From assembly GCF_963576615.1 (NCBI RefSeq), contig NC_088716.1, positions 60,156,228-60,220,227 of the forward strand: DNA of 64,000 nucleotides. The letters are read 5' to 3'. Both the position numbers and the translations under genes were made by a program. Every line of letters begins with the position of its first letter. Within the stretch, counting starts at the first letter, position 1. Below are positions 45,386-56,955 of the stretch, piece after piece. This stretch comes from Watersipora subatra. Its lineage: Eukaryota > Bryozoa > Gymnolaemata > Cheilostomatida > Watersiporidae. Below the pieces are notes generated by a model, which was given only the letters and a program-made list of their open reading frames with translations, was not told where the DNA came from and did not search any database.

Positions 45386-46351
45386 TTAGACAAAAAAATT
45401 TTTGTGTAAAATCTGTCTACCATAAATGAGGCAACCTACTAGCTTTTTTCAAAACAGAAGCTCTTAAAGTGAAATCAGCTAATTAAAAAGCAAACACCGT
45501 TAAATATTTTTTTAGCCTATTTTAATAACTTTCAAATGTTGCATGCAAATTTGGTCCACTTTTTTTACCCAAACCTACTATCTATATAAATTTTATTCTC
45601 ATCTGATGACTCATCTAAAAGCATGAAATTTATCACATGGAAAGTTTTCTATAAGTATCAGTTTTTGCTGGTGTAAAGACAACTCCAAGAAAAATCCTTG
45701 GCGTACCTTCTTTTAATTATTTTGTTTTCTTTCAGCATAACACGAAACAATTTGTTTTTAAAATGGTTTACATATTGTCAAATAGTGTATTATCTATACA
45801 AAAACTTGTGTAAGCAGATGTCTAGTTCTGAGTGCTTAAACAGAATAGAAGCTTCTACGCATGATGTTTCAGAGTCTCCAGCATGCTTGATCAACACGCA
45901 TGAACATAGACACCAATATTTTAGATTATATATACAGAAGGCACACCGAAATGTCAACTGAACAAATTCTCTATTCCCAACAAAGTACTGGAACTTTGAT
46001 TTAGACAATGCTTGAGGGCTCAACAATGGTTCTTCTTTTTCGCAGCTTGTGTCAACATGCGTAACATTGTCACCTGGTTGATTTCTGATGCAAGTGACTG
46101 GGCATAAAAGGCAAAGAGTGAAGCTGAGGTGAACTGAAATATATTAGATTACAAGAACAAGGGAGCATGGTGAACTCTTATCTATGTAAATATCTCGCTA
46201 GGTGTTATTTTGTGAAAAACTGCCAGAAATGTTTTGTCTCAGAAGATGACAAGAAGTTAGACTTGGCTTCTTTCATCTCGGAAGAAGACAACTCTAACTT
46301 GAAAATCAGCCTTAAAGATGATCTTACAAAAAAAGTTAATACAAATGTATA
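45386..46351. other. Gene-free stretch; one weak exon candidate
   Basis: After an acceptor-like TTTGTCTCAG at about 46240 an acidic frame (EDDKKLDLASFISEEDN) stays open to the inverted repeat at 46352. The composition looks protein-like but no family or partner exon was found. Confidence 0.2.
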
Positions 46352-47263
46352 TTTTATCAGAAAGTATCGGTATTTTGCTATCATTTGCGATTGTTTTTGA
46401 TGTTTGAGCTGATCTGACTCGCAGGATGTTTTAGGTTACAATCGACCTAACTTGATCACTATTAAAACACGCAGAATAAAAGTACGCGCAAAATGGCATC
46501 ACTGGCATCACTGCAATAGTTATTATTGCGATAGTTGATATCGGCTATTGCATTCGAGTTACAGTGCTACCTGACTCTCTTCTCTTAGTCTCTTCACAAC
46601 TAGTCGAGTTACAGTGCTACCTGACTCTCTTCTCTTAGTCTCTTCACAACTAGTCGAGTTACAGTGCTACCTGACTCTCTTCTCTTAGTCTCTTCACAAC
46701 TAGTCGAGTTACAGTGCTACCTGACTCTCTTCTCTTAGTCTCTTCACAACTAGTCGAGTTACAGTGCTACCTGACTCTCTTCTCTTAGTCTCTTCACAAC
46801 TAGTCGAGTTACAGTGCTACCTGACTCTCTTCTCTTAGTCTCTTCACAACTAGTCGAGTTACAGTGCTACCTGACTCTCTTCTCTTAGTCTCTTCACAAC
46901 TAGTCGAGTTACAGTGCTACCTGACTCTCTTCTCTTAGTCTCTTCACAACTAGTCGAGTTACAGTGCTACCTGACTCTCTTCTCTTAGTCTCTTCACAAC
47001 TAGTCGAGTTACAGTGCTACCTGACTCTCTTCTGTTAGTCTCTTCACAACTAGTCGAGTTACAGTGCTACCTGACTCTCTTCTGTTAGTCTCTTCACAAC
47101 TAGAGATGTCATAGTTGCACTTTCGCTAAACTCGGAGTGTTTTGTCGACCGGAATCAATCAATTTTTGTCAATTCTAATCTTCAAACATGCTGGCAGTCA
47201 GGTCATCTCAAACATCAAAAACAATCGCAAATGATAGAAAAATACTGATACTTTCTGATAAAA
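46352..47263. repeat. Inverted repeat of 80-bp arms enclosing a 50-bp satellite
   Basis: Arms 46352-46431 and 47184-47263 (TTTTATCAGAAAGTATC... inverted) are well conserved. The right arm also resembles the 13944-13985 part of the hAT-like MITE (ATAGAAAAAT...GATAC...AAAACTTTTTA). It may be a non-autonomous element whose interior expanded into a satellite. Confidence 0.75.
46554..47103. repeat. 50-bp satellite, 11 copies
   Basis: Unit starts TCGAGTTACAGTGCTACCTG. The first nine copies appear identical; the last two share one C-to-G change (TTCTGTTAG). Extreme homogeneity implies very recent expansion. Confidence 0.97.
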
Positions 47264-49170
47264 CTTTTTATAATTTTGAGCAAATTTTTCTATAAAAAAA
47301 GTGTAGGGCAAACAAATTGTTGCATAGATTAGAATTAGTAGATGGCAGACAAGGTTCTAGGCAGGTGTTGAACGGTATCATTTGATATTGTCGGATACTG
47401 CAGCACTATTTATTTAATGAGTTTGGATTGAGCTTACAATGTACAACGCTGAGGTACTGCAGTCGTCATATTTTAAGTAACCTGGTCATCTGGAAATCTC
47501 TATAAATACCTCGCCAGCTTAAAGGATTCTAACTTAATCTGACAGATAAAATCAATACGAACTGCTACAAATATGTACAGACTTAAAAAGTATCATACAA
47601 GAGTGTATTGGAAGCAGTGTACTTTGATAAGCAAAGCAACTTTGATAGCAAATGCTAGAGTTCGCTGTGGAGTGGTTTACTGTAGGTGTAAGTATTAATA
47701 ACAAAGTTCGTGAAATGCAGAGTCTGCATGCTGCAGTTATAATATTGTTGAAAATACATATATAATATATAACATGTATAGTATAATATAATTAATAAGA
47801 CATATAGGTAATTTAGTTGAGAGAAACTTTTAAAACTGAAAAGATTTAAATTCACCCTACCACAGTTTTCTGTTGACACTATTTCATAAGAACTCAGCGT
47901 TTGTGTTAATGTTTATTAGCTTCTCCAATCTAGTCAGCGCCTTTCTCATCACTTGTCAGTAAGATCTGTTAATGTGTGTGACTCATGAGAGCTTAAAACT
48001 CTTCTTACAGCCCTCACCATAAATCTAGCAAATCCACTTTCATATTTTTGCCTCTTTAGCAAATCAAGTTAATTCACTTTCGTATTGTAGAATCTATAGT
48101 AAATCCAGCTAACCTACGTGCTGTGTAAGTGTTGCAAAGGTTTTTGTTTCTGACCTCCCTGAAAATTGAAAACTTCCCTTTTTCTCACCTACTTGCGATA
48201 TTTGGTTATACATTTGCATTAAAATCGTCTATACGTCTGCTTAAAACGAGTGCAATTGAATTTTAGCAAAAACCAGTCAAAGTTGCTTGTTATTTGTGAT
48301 AGCTACAACAAAACTTATTTTTAGCAAATTCTACATTTTAAAAACCATTTGAAAATTTGAAACATTTTTTGGTTTAAAATAATTTTACAAAAATCTATTT
48401 GAAACAAATAAAAATTTTATTGAACGCAAAGTGCCTGTAAAAGCAATACCTGTTGCTAGGGGAACAGGAAAACAAGCAAAGTAACAATTGCTGAGATAGA
48501 CTCTCCACAAATTTTTGTCAAACGTCTATAAAATATTTCATACTAAATTGAACTAATAAATTTGACAAACTAACACAATTATTTTGGTTTTTAAAAAGGC
48601 AATCATAGCCTAAAATCTCAGTATATGTAAAGACATCTGCAGTGTTTTGAATATTTTTTTTCATCATTTCAAAATAAACAAAAAATATTTCAACTTCCTC
48701 TGAATGATAAGCCATTCATAAGAAATTGTTAAATGTGTACTTTTCTACCAATAAATGTTTTAATAAAATAATTAGAATATAATGAGCTTTTACATGGAGA
48801 AACAATTTCATAAAGGCTGAGATGCTGCCAAGTTTGAGTAGGACCTTTCTATATGGCTCCATTATTACTTTGATGCAAGCAGAAGTATTAGTATACCTTT
48901 TGCTGCGGCAGCATAAGTGTAAATGCAAAGCTTTATTGCAAATAATTCACATATTTTGTGCTAAAAAAGTTAGCTGACAATACAATAGTCAGCTAACTTC
49001 TGTCAGCTAACAAGTTAGCAATACAGAAGTCTCAATCAGCTAGATTTATTAACAACACAGAATGCTGGTACGTGCTGAGGTATTCTTCACCAATGCTGCA
49101 ATCATGGTTTAAATTTGATCAGCTAGTTCGTAAGAAGGTTCCACTAGTGACTCATTTTTGTTTTCATAAT
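47264..49170. other. No recognisable gene
   Basis: AT-rich DNA with short frames only. One hairpin, AAGTTAGCTGAC (48967-48978) with its complement at 48988-48999. Confidence 0.4.
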
Positions 49171-50697
49171 GGCATGAAAGGTAATACGAGTTGTGTGTAG
49201 TCAAGTCATATCGATGGCATGAAGGGTAATACGAGTTGTGTGTAGTAAAGTCATATCGATGGCATGAAAGGTAATACGAGTTGTGTGTAGTCAAGTCATA
49301 TCGATGGCGTGTAGGGTAATACGAGTTGTGTGTAGTCAAGTCATATCGATGGCATGAAGGGTAATACGAGTTGTGTGTAGTCAAGTCATATCGATGGCGT
49401 GTAGGGTAATACGAGTTGTGTGTAGTCAAGTCATATCGATGGCATGAAGGGTAATACGAGTTGTGTGTAGTCAACTCATATCGATGGCGTGTAGGGTAAT
49501 ACGAGTTGTGTGTAGTCAAGTCACATCGATGGCATGAAGGGTAATACGAGTTGTGTGTGGTCAAGTCATATTGATGGCGTGAAGGGTAATACGAGTTGTG
49601 TGTAGTCAAGTCATATCGATGGCATGAAGGGTAATACGAGTTGTGTGTAGTCAAGTCACATCGATGGCATGTAGGGTAATACGAGTTGTGTGTAGTCAAG
49701 TCATATCGATGGCATGAAAGGTAATACGAGTTGTGTGTAGTCAAGTCATATCGATGGCATGAAGGGTAATACGAGTTGTGTGTAGTCAACTCATATCAAT
49801 GGCGTGCAGGGTAATACGAGTTGTGTGTAGTCAAGTCACATCGATGGCATGAAGGGTAATACGAGTTGTGTGTGGTCAAGTCATATTGATGGCGTGAAGG
49901 GTAATACGAGTTGTGTGTAGTCAAGTCATATCGATGGCATGAAGGGTAATACGAGTTGTGTGTAGTCAAGTCACATCGATGGCATGTAGGGTAATACAAG
50001 TTGTGTGTAGTCAAGTCATATCGATGGCATGAAAGGTAATACGAGTTGTGTGTAGTCAAGTCATATCGATGGCATAAAGGGTAATACGAGTTGTGTATAG
50101 TCAACTCATATCGATGGCGTGTAGGGTAATACGAGTTGTGTGTAGTCAAGTCACATCGATGGCATGAAGGGTAATACGAGTTGTGTGTAGTCAAGTCATA
50201 TTGAAGGCGTGAAGGGTAATACGAGTTGTGTGTAGTCAAGTCATATCGATGGCATGAAGGGTAATACGAGTTGTGTGTAGTCAAGTCATATCGATGGCAT
50301 GAAGGGTAATACGAGTTGTGTGTAGTCAAGTCACATCGATGGCATGAAGGGTAATACGAGTTGTGTGTAGTAAAGTCATATCGATGGCATGAAAGGTAAT
50401 ACGAGTTGTGTGTAGTCAAGTCATATCGATGGCATGAAGGGTAATGCGAGTTGTGTGTAGTCAAGTCAAATCGATGGCATGTAGGGTAATACGAGTTGTG
50501 TGTAGTCAACTCATATCGATGGCGTGTAGGGTAATACGAGTTGTGTGTAGTAAAGCCATATCGATGGCATGAAGGGTAATACGAGTTGTGTGTAGTCAAG
50601 TCATATCGATGGCATGAAGGGTAATACGAGTTGTGTGTAGTCAAGTCATATCGATGGCATGAAGGGTAATACGAGTTGTGTGTAGTAAAGTCATATT
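49171..50697. repeat. 45-bp minisatellite, 34 copies
   Basis: Unit GGCATGAAGGGTAATACGAG then TTGTGTGTAGTCAAGTCATATCGAT (in two pieces). Several sub-variants (CGTGTAGG, CACATCGAT, TAAAGTC) recur in order, suggesting multi-unit duplications. The length is a multiple of three, so a 15-residue pseudo-repeat (THNSYYPSCHRYDL-like) is open on the minus strand. Confidence 0.95.
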
Positions 50698-52569
50698 GGG
50701 TTCATAACCTGGCCTTAAATATTGTTCGACATCTTCTACAGCAGTGGTTCCCAACTGTGGGTCCATGGACCCCCTAGGGGTCTAAAAGAGGTTTTGAGGG
50801 GGTCCACAGGCTGGTGCCAGTATTGGTTTTTCTAGCTAGTTATTTACAGCTATTTATGTCTTATAGTGGTTGGATCAATGATATAAAACCCTGAAAGAAT
50901 AAGCGACGGCAGCATATAGGCGGGGTTTAATGATCGAGCTCCGTTGAAATTGTGCTAGCCTGGGTTTCAGGGCTAATGCAACTCCCGCGGGGTGGTCGCA
51001 TTGTCTTGTTAGATTTTTGGGTCTATACTTTTATCATCTATGTATGTCAATCACTGGATAGCACCGGATTTCCGGTTAGTAGTACAAAACAACAAAACCT
51101 GTAACCAGCAAACACGTAGTTCTCTCTCCCTCTTTAATTTCAACAATATATTATGTTCCATGGAAAATAAAACATTTCAATTTACCTATTTTTACCAATT
51201 TTAAGATTGGTAGGTGTCTTAGCATATGCTTAAAGTTAATTTACTAATTTAATATAATTTACCCGAAATCACTCGAACAATGGCCTTTCTTCCCTAGTTT
51301 TTAATTAATATTTTGCCACCTCTAATTTAAAATGACAAAGTCTTTCCTCGCTGTCACATCGTTTGACCTAGCCAATAAGATGGGACAGTGAGCAAAGCTG
51401 TGCAGTTTAGTTTTCATTCGTAAAGTCTAAAACCAAATTTTGGGTAATTTCACAATGGCGTCTATATTAATATCATGAATGCTTGTTACTGGCAGCTGAC
51501 TGATCATAACTGTGACAAGGTTTGGCAACTATATTTATTTGACAACAAAATGAAACCAGCAGATCGGTAAAATAACCACCATTGTTCATAAAAGTTGTAA
51601 ATTGCAAAAGTTGTACAATTATTTTGACTTGGATCACGTGATCAATAGCTTATGATAATTTAATTTTAATTTAATTGTACTAAGCAGTGAGAGAACAAAG
51701 ACAGTGGTAGTTTCAGCTGTAACTGTAAGTAAAGTATGGCAATGCATAACGGGTATTTCAAATTTTAAGCTGTTCTATGTTGCTATGTATATGTATATGA
51801 TTTTAAAACATTTTTAGCATGGCTAGCATGAAAAGAAAATATGACAATTCATATTTAGACTATGGGTTCACCTGTTTAATAACAAAAGATAAAGAAGAGA
51901 AACTTCAGTGTGTGATATATAGAATGTACATGTAGAATATATGTAGAATATGGAATGTAGAATGTAGAATATATATATGTAGAATTCTCTGTAGAAAACT
52001 CAGTATTTAACATTTTTCAACTCATTTTAACTTACGTGTTATGAGCAAATCGCATACAATCACTAACAATTATTTTAAAGATATCATTGCTAGCGGTTTT
52101 AACAACCTTCTACTTAATATCCATTCTCTTAAAAGAGAAAGGTATTTTAAATGCTACATGTCAAACTATTTATTTGATTTTAATGGCTGATTGTTGCTCT
52201 TTTTCATAAGTGTTTTATAGCATAATTTAAAAAAACATTTTTGTTTGAAATGAAAAGTCTTATATTGCCACTAAACTAATATTTATTTATATATATATGT
52301 GTATATGCAATAAAGTATAGGTTGAAAGTTGGCATAAAGTGCTCGATACTAAAGTGGAGCTTACTATAAATTTGGTAAGAAGTTTATTAAAATTTGACGA
52401 AGCATAAAAATTACTAAAAGTTTCATATTACACAAAAGGTGTGTAACACTCATAAGATAAAATGCTTAGTGAGGACCAGACTTGAAATTCTGCATTAGCT
52501 GGTTAACTGAAATAGAAGCTCAGGTATTAAAAGCTAGATGGATGAGGTCTATTATGTAACGCTATTTCG
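50698..52569. other. Mostly unannotated; solitary hAT-like terminus at 50742
   Basis: CAGTGGTTCCCAACTGTGGG followed by a GGACCCCCTAGGGGTC hairpin at 50742-50780 is a Charlie-like hAT end, but I could not find the matching opposite end. The rest is AT-rich with no gene seen. Confidence 0.4.
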
Positions 52570-53355
52570 TAAAAGATGTTTCTTAGAATGTCTACTCAGG
52601 TAAATATTAGTTCATTTCGTTTATTCAGAGTTACCTTCTCGGGTTTGCAAAAGATCAAATATTTTTTCCAAAGTACATAATTTGCAATTTCTGCTGTTTT
52701 TGGAGTGAGGCTTGGCTTGTGTGATAAAATTTTTCAGGTGATGTGGTAGTCGGTGCTGCTTTCTTTGAGATCCCATATGTAGCTGTTTAGCTTGGTAGAG
52801 TGCTAGTGTTTAGATATGTCCTTGAATGTAGACTTGTGATGGTTATATCTTGTTTTGAAGTCGTTTTCGGTGAGCCTTACATATTTAGCTACAGGTTTTT
52901 GTTATCGGTGGTTGTTACACTTGCCTGTTATATCACTGATTTGCTAGGCAATTGTTTGGTAATGGACAAGTGTTCTTATTTCTGCAATTGCAGCCAGGAT
53001 TAGTTGTTTCTGGATTGTTCAGTGATAGGAGCTTCTGAGTGTGAGAGTTGATAGCCTGTTTTACGCTGTTCATGCAGCTATAGCTGAATTTTATAACATT
53101 TCTGTTAAAGATTCTGTGTGGCTTGTGGTTTTTGGAAAATTCTTCATCTATTAATTTAAAGAAAGTTTTCGCGACGTTGGTGTGTACAGTGTTGCTGTAA
53201 GGGGGGTTATACCAGATTGTGTTTCTCTTTCTTTGTCTATTTCTTGTCTTTAGTTGTTGAGCTCTCGGTGACGGGAATTCTAGCTTGTGTTGGTATCCGC
53301 TCTTCGCTAATGCTTCCTGATAAAGGGGCAGCTTTGCTGAAGGCATTTTCATCTG
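52570..53355 (-). pseudogene. Penelope-like element remnant (linker and GIY-YIG endonuclease)
   Basis: A 139-codon open stretch (53352 down to 52933) has the motifs NTIWYNPPYS, IFNRNVIKFSYSC and CNCRNKNTCPLPNNC. I recall these preceding the GIY-YIG nuclease of Penelope-like retroelements. After a frameshift the minus strand continues with YVRLTENDFKTRYNHHKSTF near 52810-52886, a degenerate GIY-YIG second half, then SYIWDLKESS and KPEKVTLNKRNEL in further broken pieces. No reverse transcriptase lies upstream, so the copy is 5'-truncated and dead. Confidence 0.6.
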
Positions 53356-54540
53356 ATAAAATTCCCAAAGTTTATAAGTTTTTTATCCGAACGATCTACC
53401 ACTGAGCTAGAACGGCATAGTGATCAGGTACATTTTCATACACCCCATACACCACGCGCGTGCTAATTATTTTAGCCTTGCGTTCACAAGTTACGATGCC
53501 ACTGTTCAGAAATATTTTGGGACCTAAATATATGCAACGCGATGCTTCGTCGTCTTTTTTCATTAAAGCTAATAATTTATCTCGAACTTAAAATTTAGCG
53601 ATTTTATACTAATTATATACGTTGCCAAAATACATACGTTGCATTGACATTTCGTAGTTTACATACTTGCTATTTATTTTACATCTACATTTAGTTCACT
53701 ACTAATTTATTCCAGCTGCTCAGAAAACTTTTTCCCAGCTACATTTTGTTTTTTGAATTCTGATTTGGTACCTTGCGTTCCACAATCATTAAATACAAAT
53801 AAAGACTTTGTTCGTTTAAAAATTCTTTTTGCGTTATTTCTTTTAGATTAAATTAAAACATTTTTGTTTGTATGGATATTTTTCAATTTGTTATTCAATT
53901 TTTATTTTAATAGCAATATAGTATATTAATAAGCGAGATTTCCTTTCCTCAACAGATGAATACTGCGTTCGTTGAAAACGTGTTTCACAAAAGTTTGTAC
54001 CAGTGCTTGCTTTGTGTATTAGCTTACACATCTTTCCTTTTAAGCCTAACCAATTAGTAATTTATAACTAATTTCACATTTTACAACAACCTTTGTAAGA
54101 TTACTGTAAGATTATCTGTAAGATTTGTGGTGTAAGATTACAAGTATCAGTTATTCTCCACGCTCTTATATTTATATACATTTACATACTCTGAGAATTT
54201 TATGTATAGATTTACATTCTCTTATTACATTTATAAGCTTCTTATAACTTTTGAAGTTTATAATCTAAGTTTTTAAAGTTTGTTTCACTATCATTATTAT
54301 TTCAACTTGCATTTTTTTAACATAATTTGAGTGTCGTGTTTGAAGTTTAAACATTATTCATTTTCCAACACTGTTATTATTACTTAGTTTCCAATTTTTA
54401 TTATTCATATTAATTTTTCATTCAACTATTCTTGGCAGACGTTGTTCTAATAAAATTTCAATTACAAAATGCTACCATATTCTGTCATTTCTTTTATTAA
54501 TCTGTTAAGTACATGTACTCTCAAAGATTACACATTGTCT
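53356..54540. other. Transposon-rich AT DNA; possible 5' part of Helitron 1
   Basis: ATTATTTTAGCCTTGCGTTC at 53467 resembles ATTATTTTAGCGTGACGCCC at 55952 (near the start of Helitron 2), so Helitron 1 may begin near 53440. On the minus strand at 53386-53413 lies TAGCTCAGTGGTAGATC, which matches the tRNA D-arm (box A). Confidence 0.35.
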
Positions 54541-55849
54541 AATGCCTACAAAGAAAAGAACCTGCAATGATTCATCAAACGAAAAGAGAAGAAAGAAAAG
54601 ACAGGCTGAGGAAAGCCACTGCTAAAGCTTTGGAAACTGAACAGCAAAGAAACGAACGCTTAGCAAAGGCTTAGAGAAAGGAGAGCATAACTTCAAGCAT
54701 CACAGACTGAAGAACAACGTGCACAAATTTTCGCATGGCAACACTGAAACAAACTGAAATTATATAATTGTACACCAAATAACTTTTGATTGTCATCATA
54801 GTGAAATAGACTATATTTAGTCATTACTCTCTAATTAGTTCACATCTACATTTAAACACCTTTACATTTATATTTTTCTTTCTAATTTAGTTCAACGAAA
54901 CACTTCTTTCAAGGCATGAAATTTTAAACTTACAGTGGTTTGAAAACTGTTACAGTTGTTTTATTTATTTTTAAATAAGTTGACCTGCACAAAACCTTTT
55001 TCTTATGATGTGAAGTTTGAAAGTTGCAGTTGTTTGACAAAATTTGAAAACCTTTACAGTTGTTTTTATTTTCTCCCCTAATTTATTTCAACTACACAAA
55101 ACATTTCTCTCATGATATGTAGTTTGAAGGTTAGAATGGTAAATGTTGTTATATGTAAAATACAAATAAATTTTCTGTCCAAAGACTTTTTTGTTACTTT
55201 ATTATTACTATTTTATTACCTTTTTTATTCATATGAGTTAGATTCAGTGTTTATGTTACACGTCTGTCTTGAAGGTAAAAGCTCTCCACGTAGTACATTG
55301 TAATGTTATATTATCTTGCAGATCATACCCACAAAATGCACTAAAGTCATTGTAGGTACCTATAGTTACTAGGTTAACATATTGTTTTATTACTATTTTC
55401 AATGAAGATTTTGAAGATTTTTACCAGGCAGTAATTGCACTAGATAATTAACATGGGTTTCTATACCACCCTATACATCTATACAATATTTTCATCTTTT
55501 GATGCCAACACTGAAATGAACTAAAATTATATAATCGTATACCAAACAACTTTTCATCGTAATCACAGCAAAACAAACAATATTGAACCAATACTTGCTA
55601 ATGATTTCACATATACATTTAAAGACCTTTACAGTTTTATTTTTTCTCTTAATTTATTTCAACAAAACACTTATTTCGTGATATTTGAAAGTTACAGCAT
55701 TTGTATTTTTTCTCTTAAATCATTTGAACTGCACAAAAAACATTTTCTCATGATATAAAGTTTAAAATTGAGAATGGTAAATGTTGTATATGTTAAATAA
55801 ACGCAAATTTTATGTTCATAGACTTTTTTATTATTCTGGCATTAACCTA

Positions 55850-55850
<1 letters not shown>
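54541..55850 (+). mobile_element. Helitron 1, degenerate 3' part
   Basis: A decayed frame at 54541-54680 is rich in Arg/Lys/Glu with ETEQQRNERLAK, like the repeated N-terminal motif of Helitron Rep/helicase proteins. The tail (GTTAAATAA...GACTTTTTTATTATTCTGGC) matches the tail of Helitron 2 and ends with CTAG at 55847-55850. The terminal hairpin is decayed. The left limit is unknown. Confidence 0.5.

Positions 55851-55851
<1 letters not shown>

Positions 55852-55897
<46 letters not shown>
55852..55897. repeat. (TA)n microsatellite
   Basis: About 22 TA units at the start of Helitron 2. Confidence 0.9.
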
Positions 55898-55899
<2 letters not shown>

Positions 55900-56226
55900 C
55901 TCAAAATTAGTTGTATGTGTATCCATCATTTTGATTGTCTAGCTATAGATATTATTTTAGCGTGACGCCCACACGTTACAAAGCCCCTGTTAAAAAAATT
56001 TTTTTCATGAGCTTCAATTACTATATACATGGGGTCAAGGCCAATTCTTCTCACGCGGACATTTATGGAAAGAGCTTTGACATTCTCTTTCCGTTAGGTC
56101 AAACAAAGACAGTCCAATATCTCATTTTTACATTTGCACCAGTATCGATTGTGTAGTTGTTTTTGTAGCGTTTTGTGTAGTTGAAATAAATTGAGAGAAA
56201 AAATAAAAACAACCGTGAAGGTTTTT

Positions 56227-56604
56227 AAACTTTGTCAAACAGCGGTAACTTTTAAACTTTATATTATTACAAACTGTTAACAAACAAGAAGTTCAGAATA
56301 GAAAGGTTAATGCGATTGTATTCAATGTAAAGGAAGATCACAGTGATTCAGTGGAAACACTGATGAACAAACTTTTAGATGAACTGTCACTAGACAAAAC
56401 ATTTCAACAAAACTGTTTGACAAACTTTGTCAAACAGCGGTAACTTTTAAACTTTATATTATTACAAACTGTTAACAAACAAGAAGTTCAGAATAGAAAG
56501 GTTAATGCGATTGTATTCAATGTAAAGGAAGATCACAGTGATTCAGTGGAAACACTGATGAACAAACTTTTAGATGAACTGTCACTAGACAAAACATTTC
56601 AATC
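56227..56604. repeat. 195-bp tandem duplication at the 5' end of the retrotransposon
   Basis: AAACTTTGTCAAACAGCGGT occurs at 56227 and 56422, and identity continues to AAAACATTTCAA at about 56409 and 56604. Each copy contains about 40 bp of Helitron flank and about 140 bp of retrotransposon ORF1. Confidence 0.9.
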
Positions 56605-56923
56605 GGCCATGAGACTTGGTGGCAAGCCACAAAACAGTAGCAAGTATAATCGACCAATAAAAGTCTCCTTCCCAAGTGAGGAAGACAAATGGACATTTTT
56701 AAGGAGGCTAAACTCCATAAAGCCAGGAGGGGTATTTGGGAAACTTGACTTAACTCAGGAAGAACGAAAAACTGAGAGAGCTTTGGTAGATAGGTTGAAG
56801 GCAATTAGGCAACAATCACAGGAAAAGACATTCAAAATAAAAAACTGGGAAGTTGTGGAGGTGTTGGACCAGGGGAAACTAAAAACTGTTTTCAAATTTT
56901 CTACACCAATATTAGATCAATAA
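56546..56923 (+). CDS. Retrotransposon ORF1, C-terminal fragment
   Basis: 125 codons from the first ATG; the frame is open further upstream to about 56440 (VQNRKVNAIVFNVKED). The pattern AMRLGGK, RPIKVSFPSEEDKWTFLRR, FGKLDLTQEERK matches the C-terminal part of LINE ORF1 RNA-binding proteins (RLG, then an RP-hydrophobic strand, then DLT). The N-terminal coiled coil and any zinc knuckles are missing because of 5' truncation. It ends 33 bp before the first ATG of ORF2, and its final codons overlap the upstream-open ORF2 frame. Confidence 0.65.
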   Translation: METLMNKLLDELSLDKTFQSAMRLGGKPQNSSKYNRPIKVSFPSEEDKWTFLRRLNSIKPGGVFGKLDLTQEERKTERALVDRLKAIRQQSQEKTFKIKNWEVVEVLDQGKLKTVFKFSTPILDQ

Positions 56924-56955
56924 GGGGCAAAGCCGCCGATATATCGGACCTTTCG

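Noticed and set aside
44839..45429. Frames of 176 and 196 codons (NHILAVNVKSYPRSQ-like)
   Set aside because: Produced by the 25-bp minisatellite and overlapping each other.
49109..50644. 226- and 282-codon frames with a 15-residue repeat
   Set aside because: 45-bp minisatellite; the two frames are separated by a stop and have no signal peptide, flanking exon or homology that I recognise.
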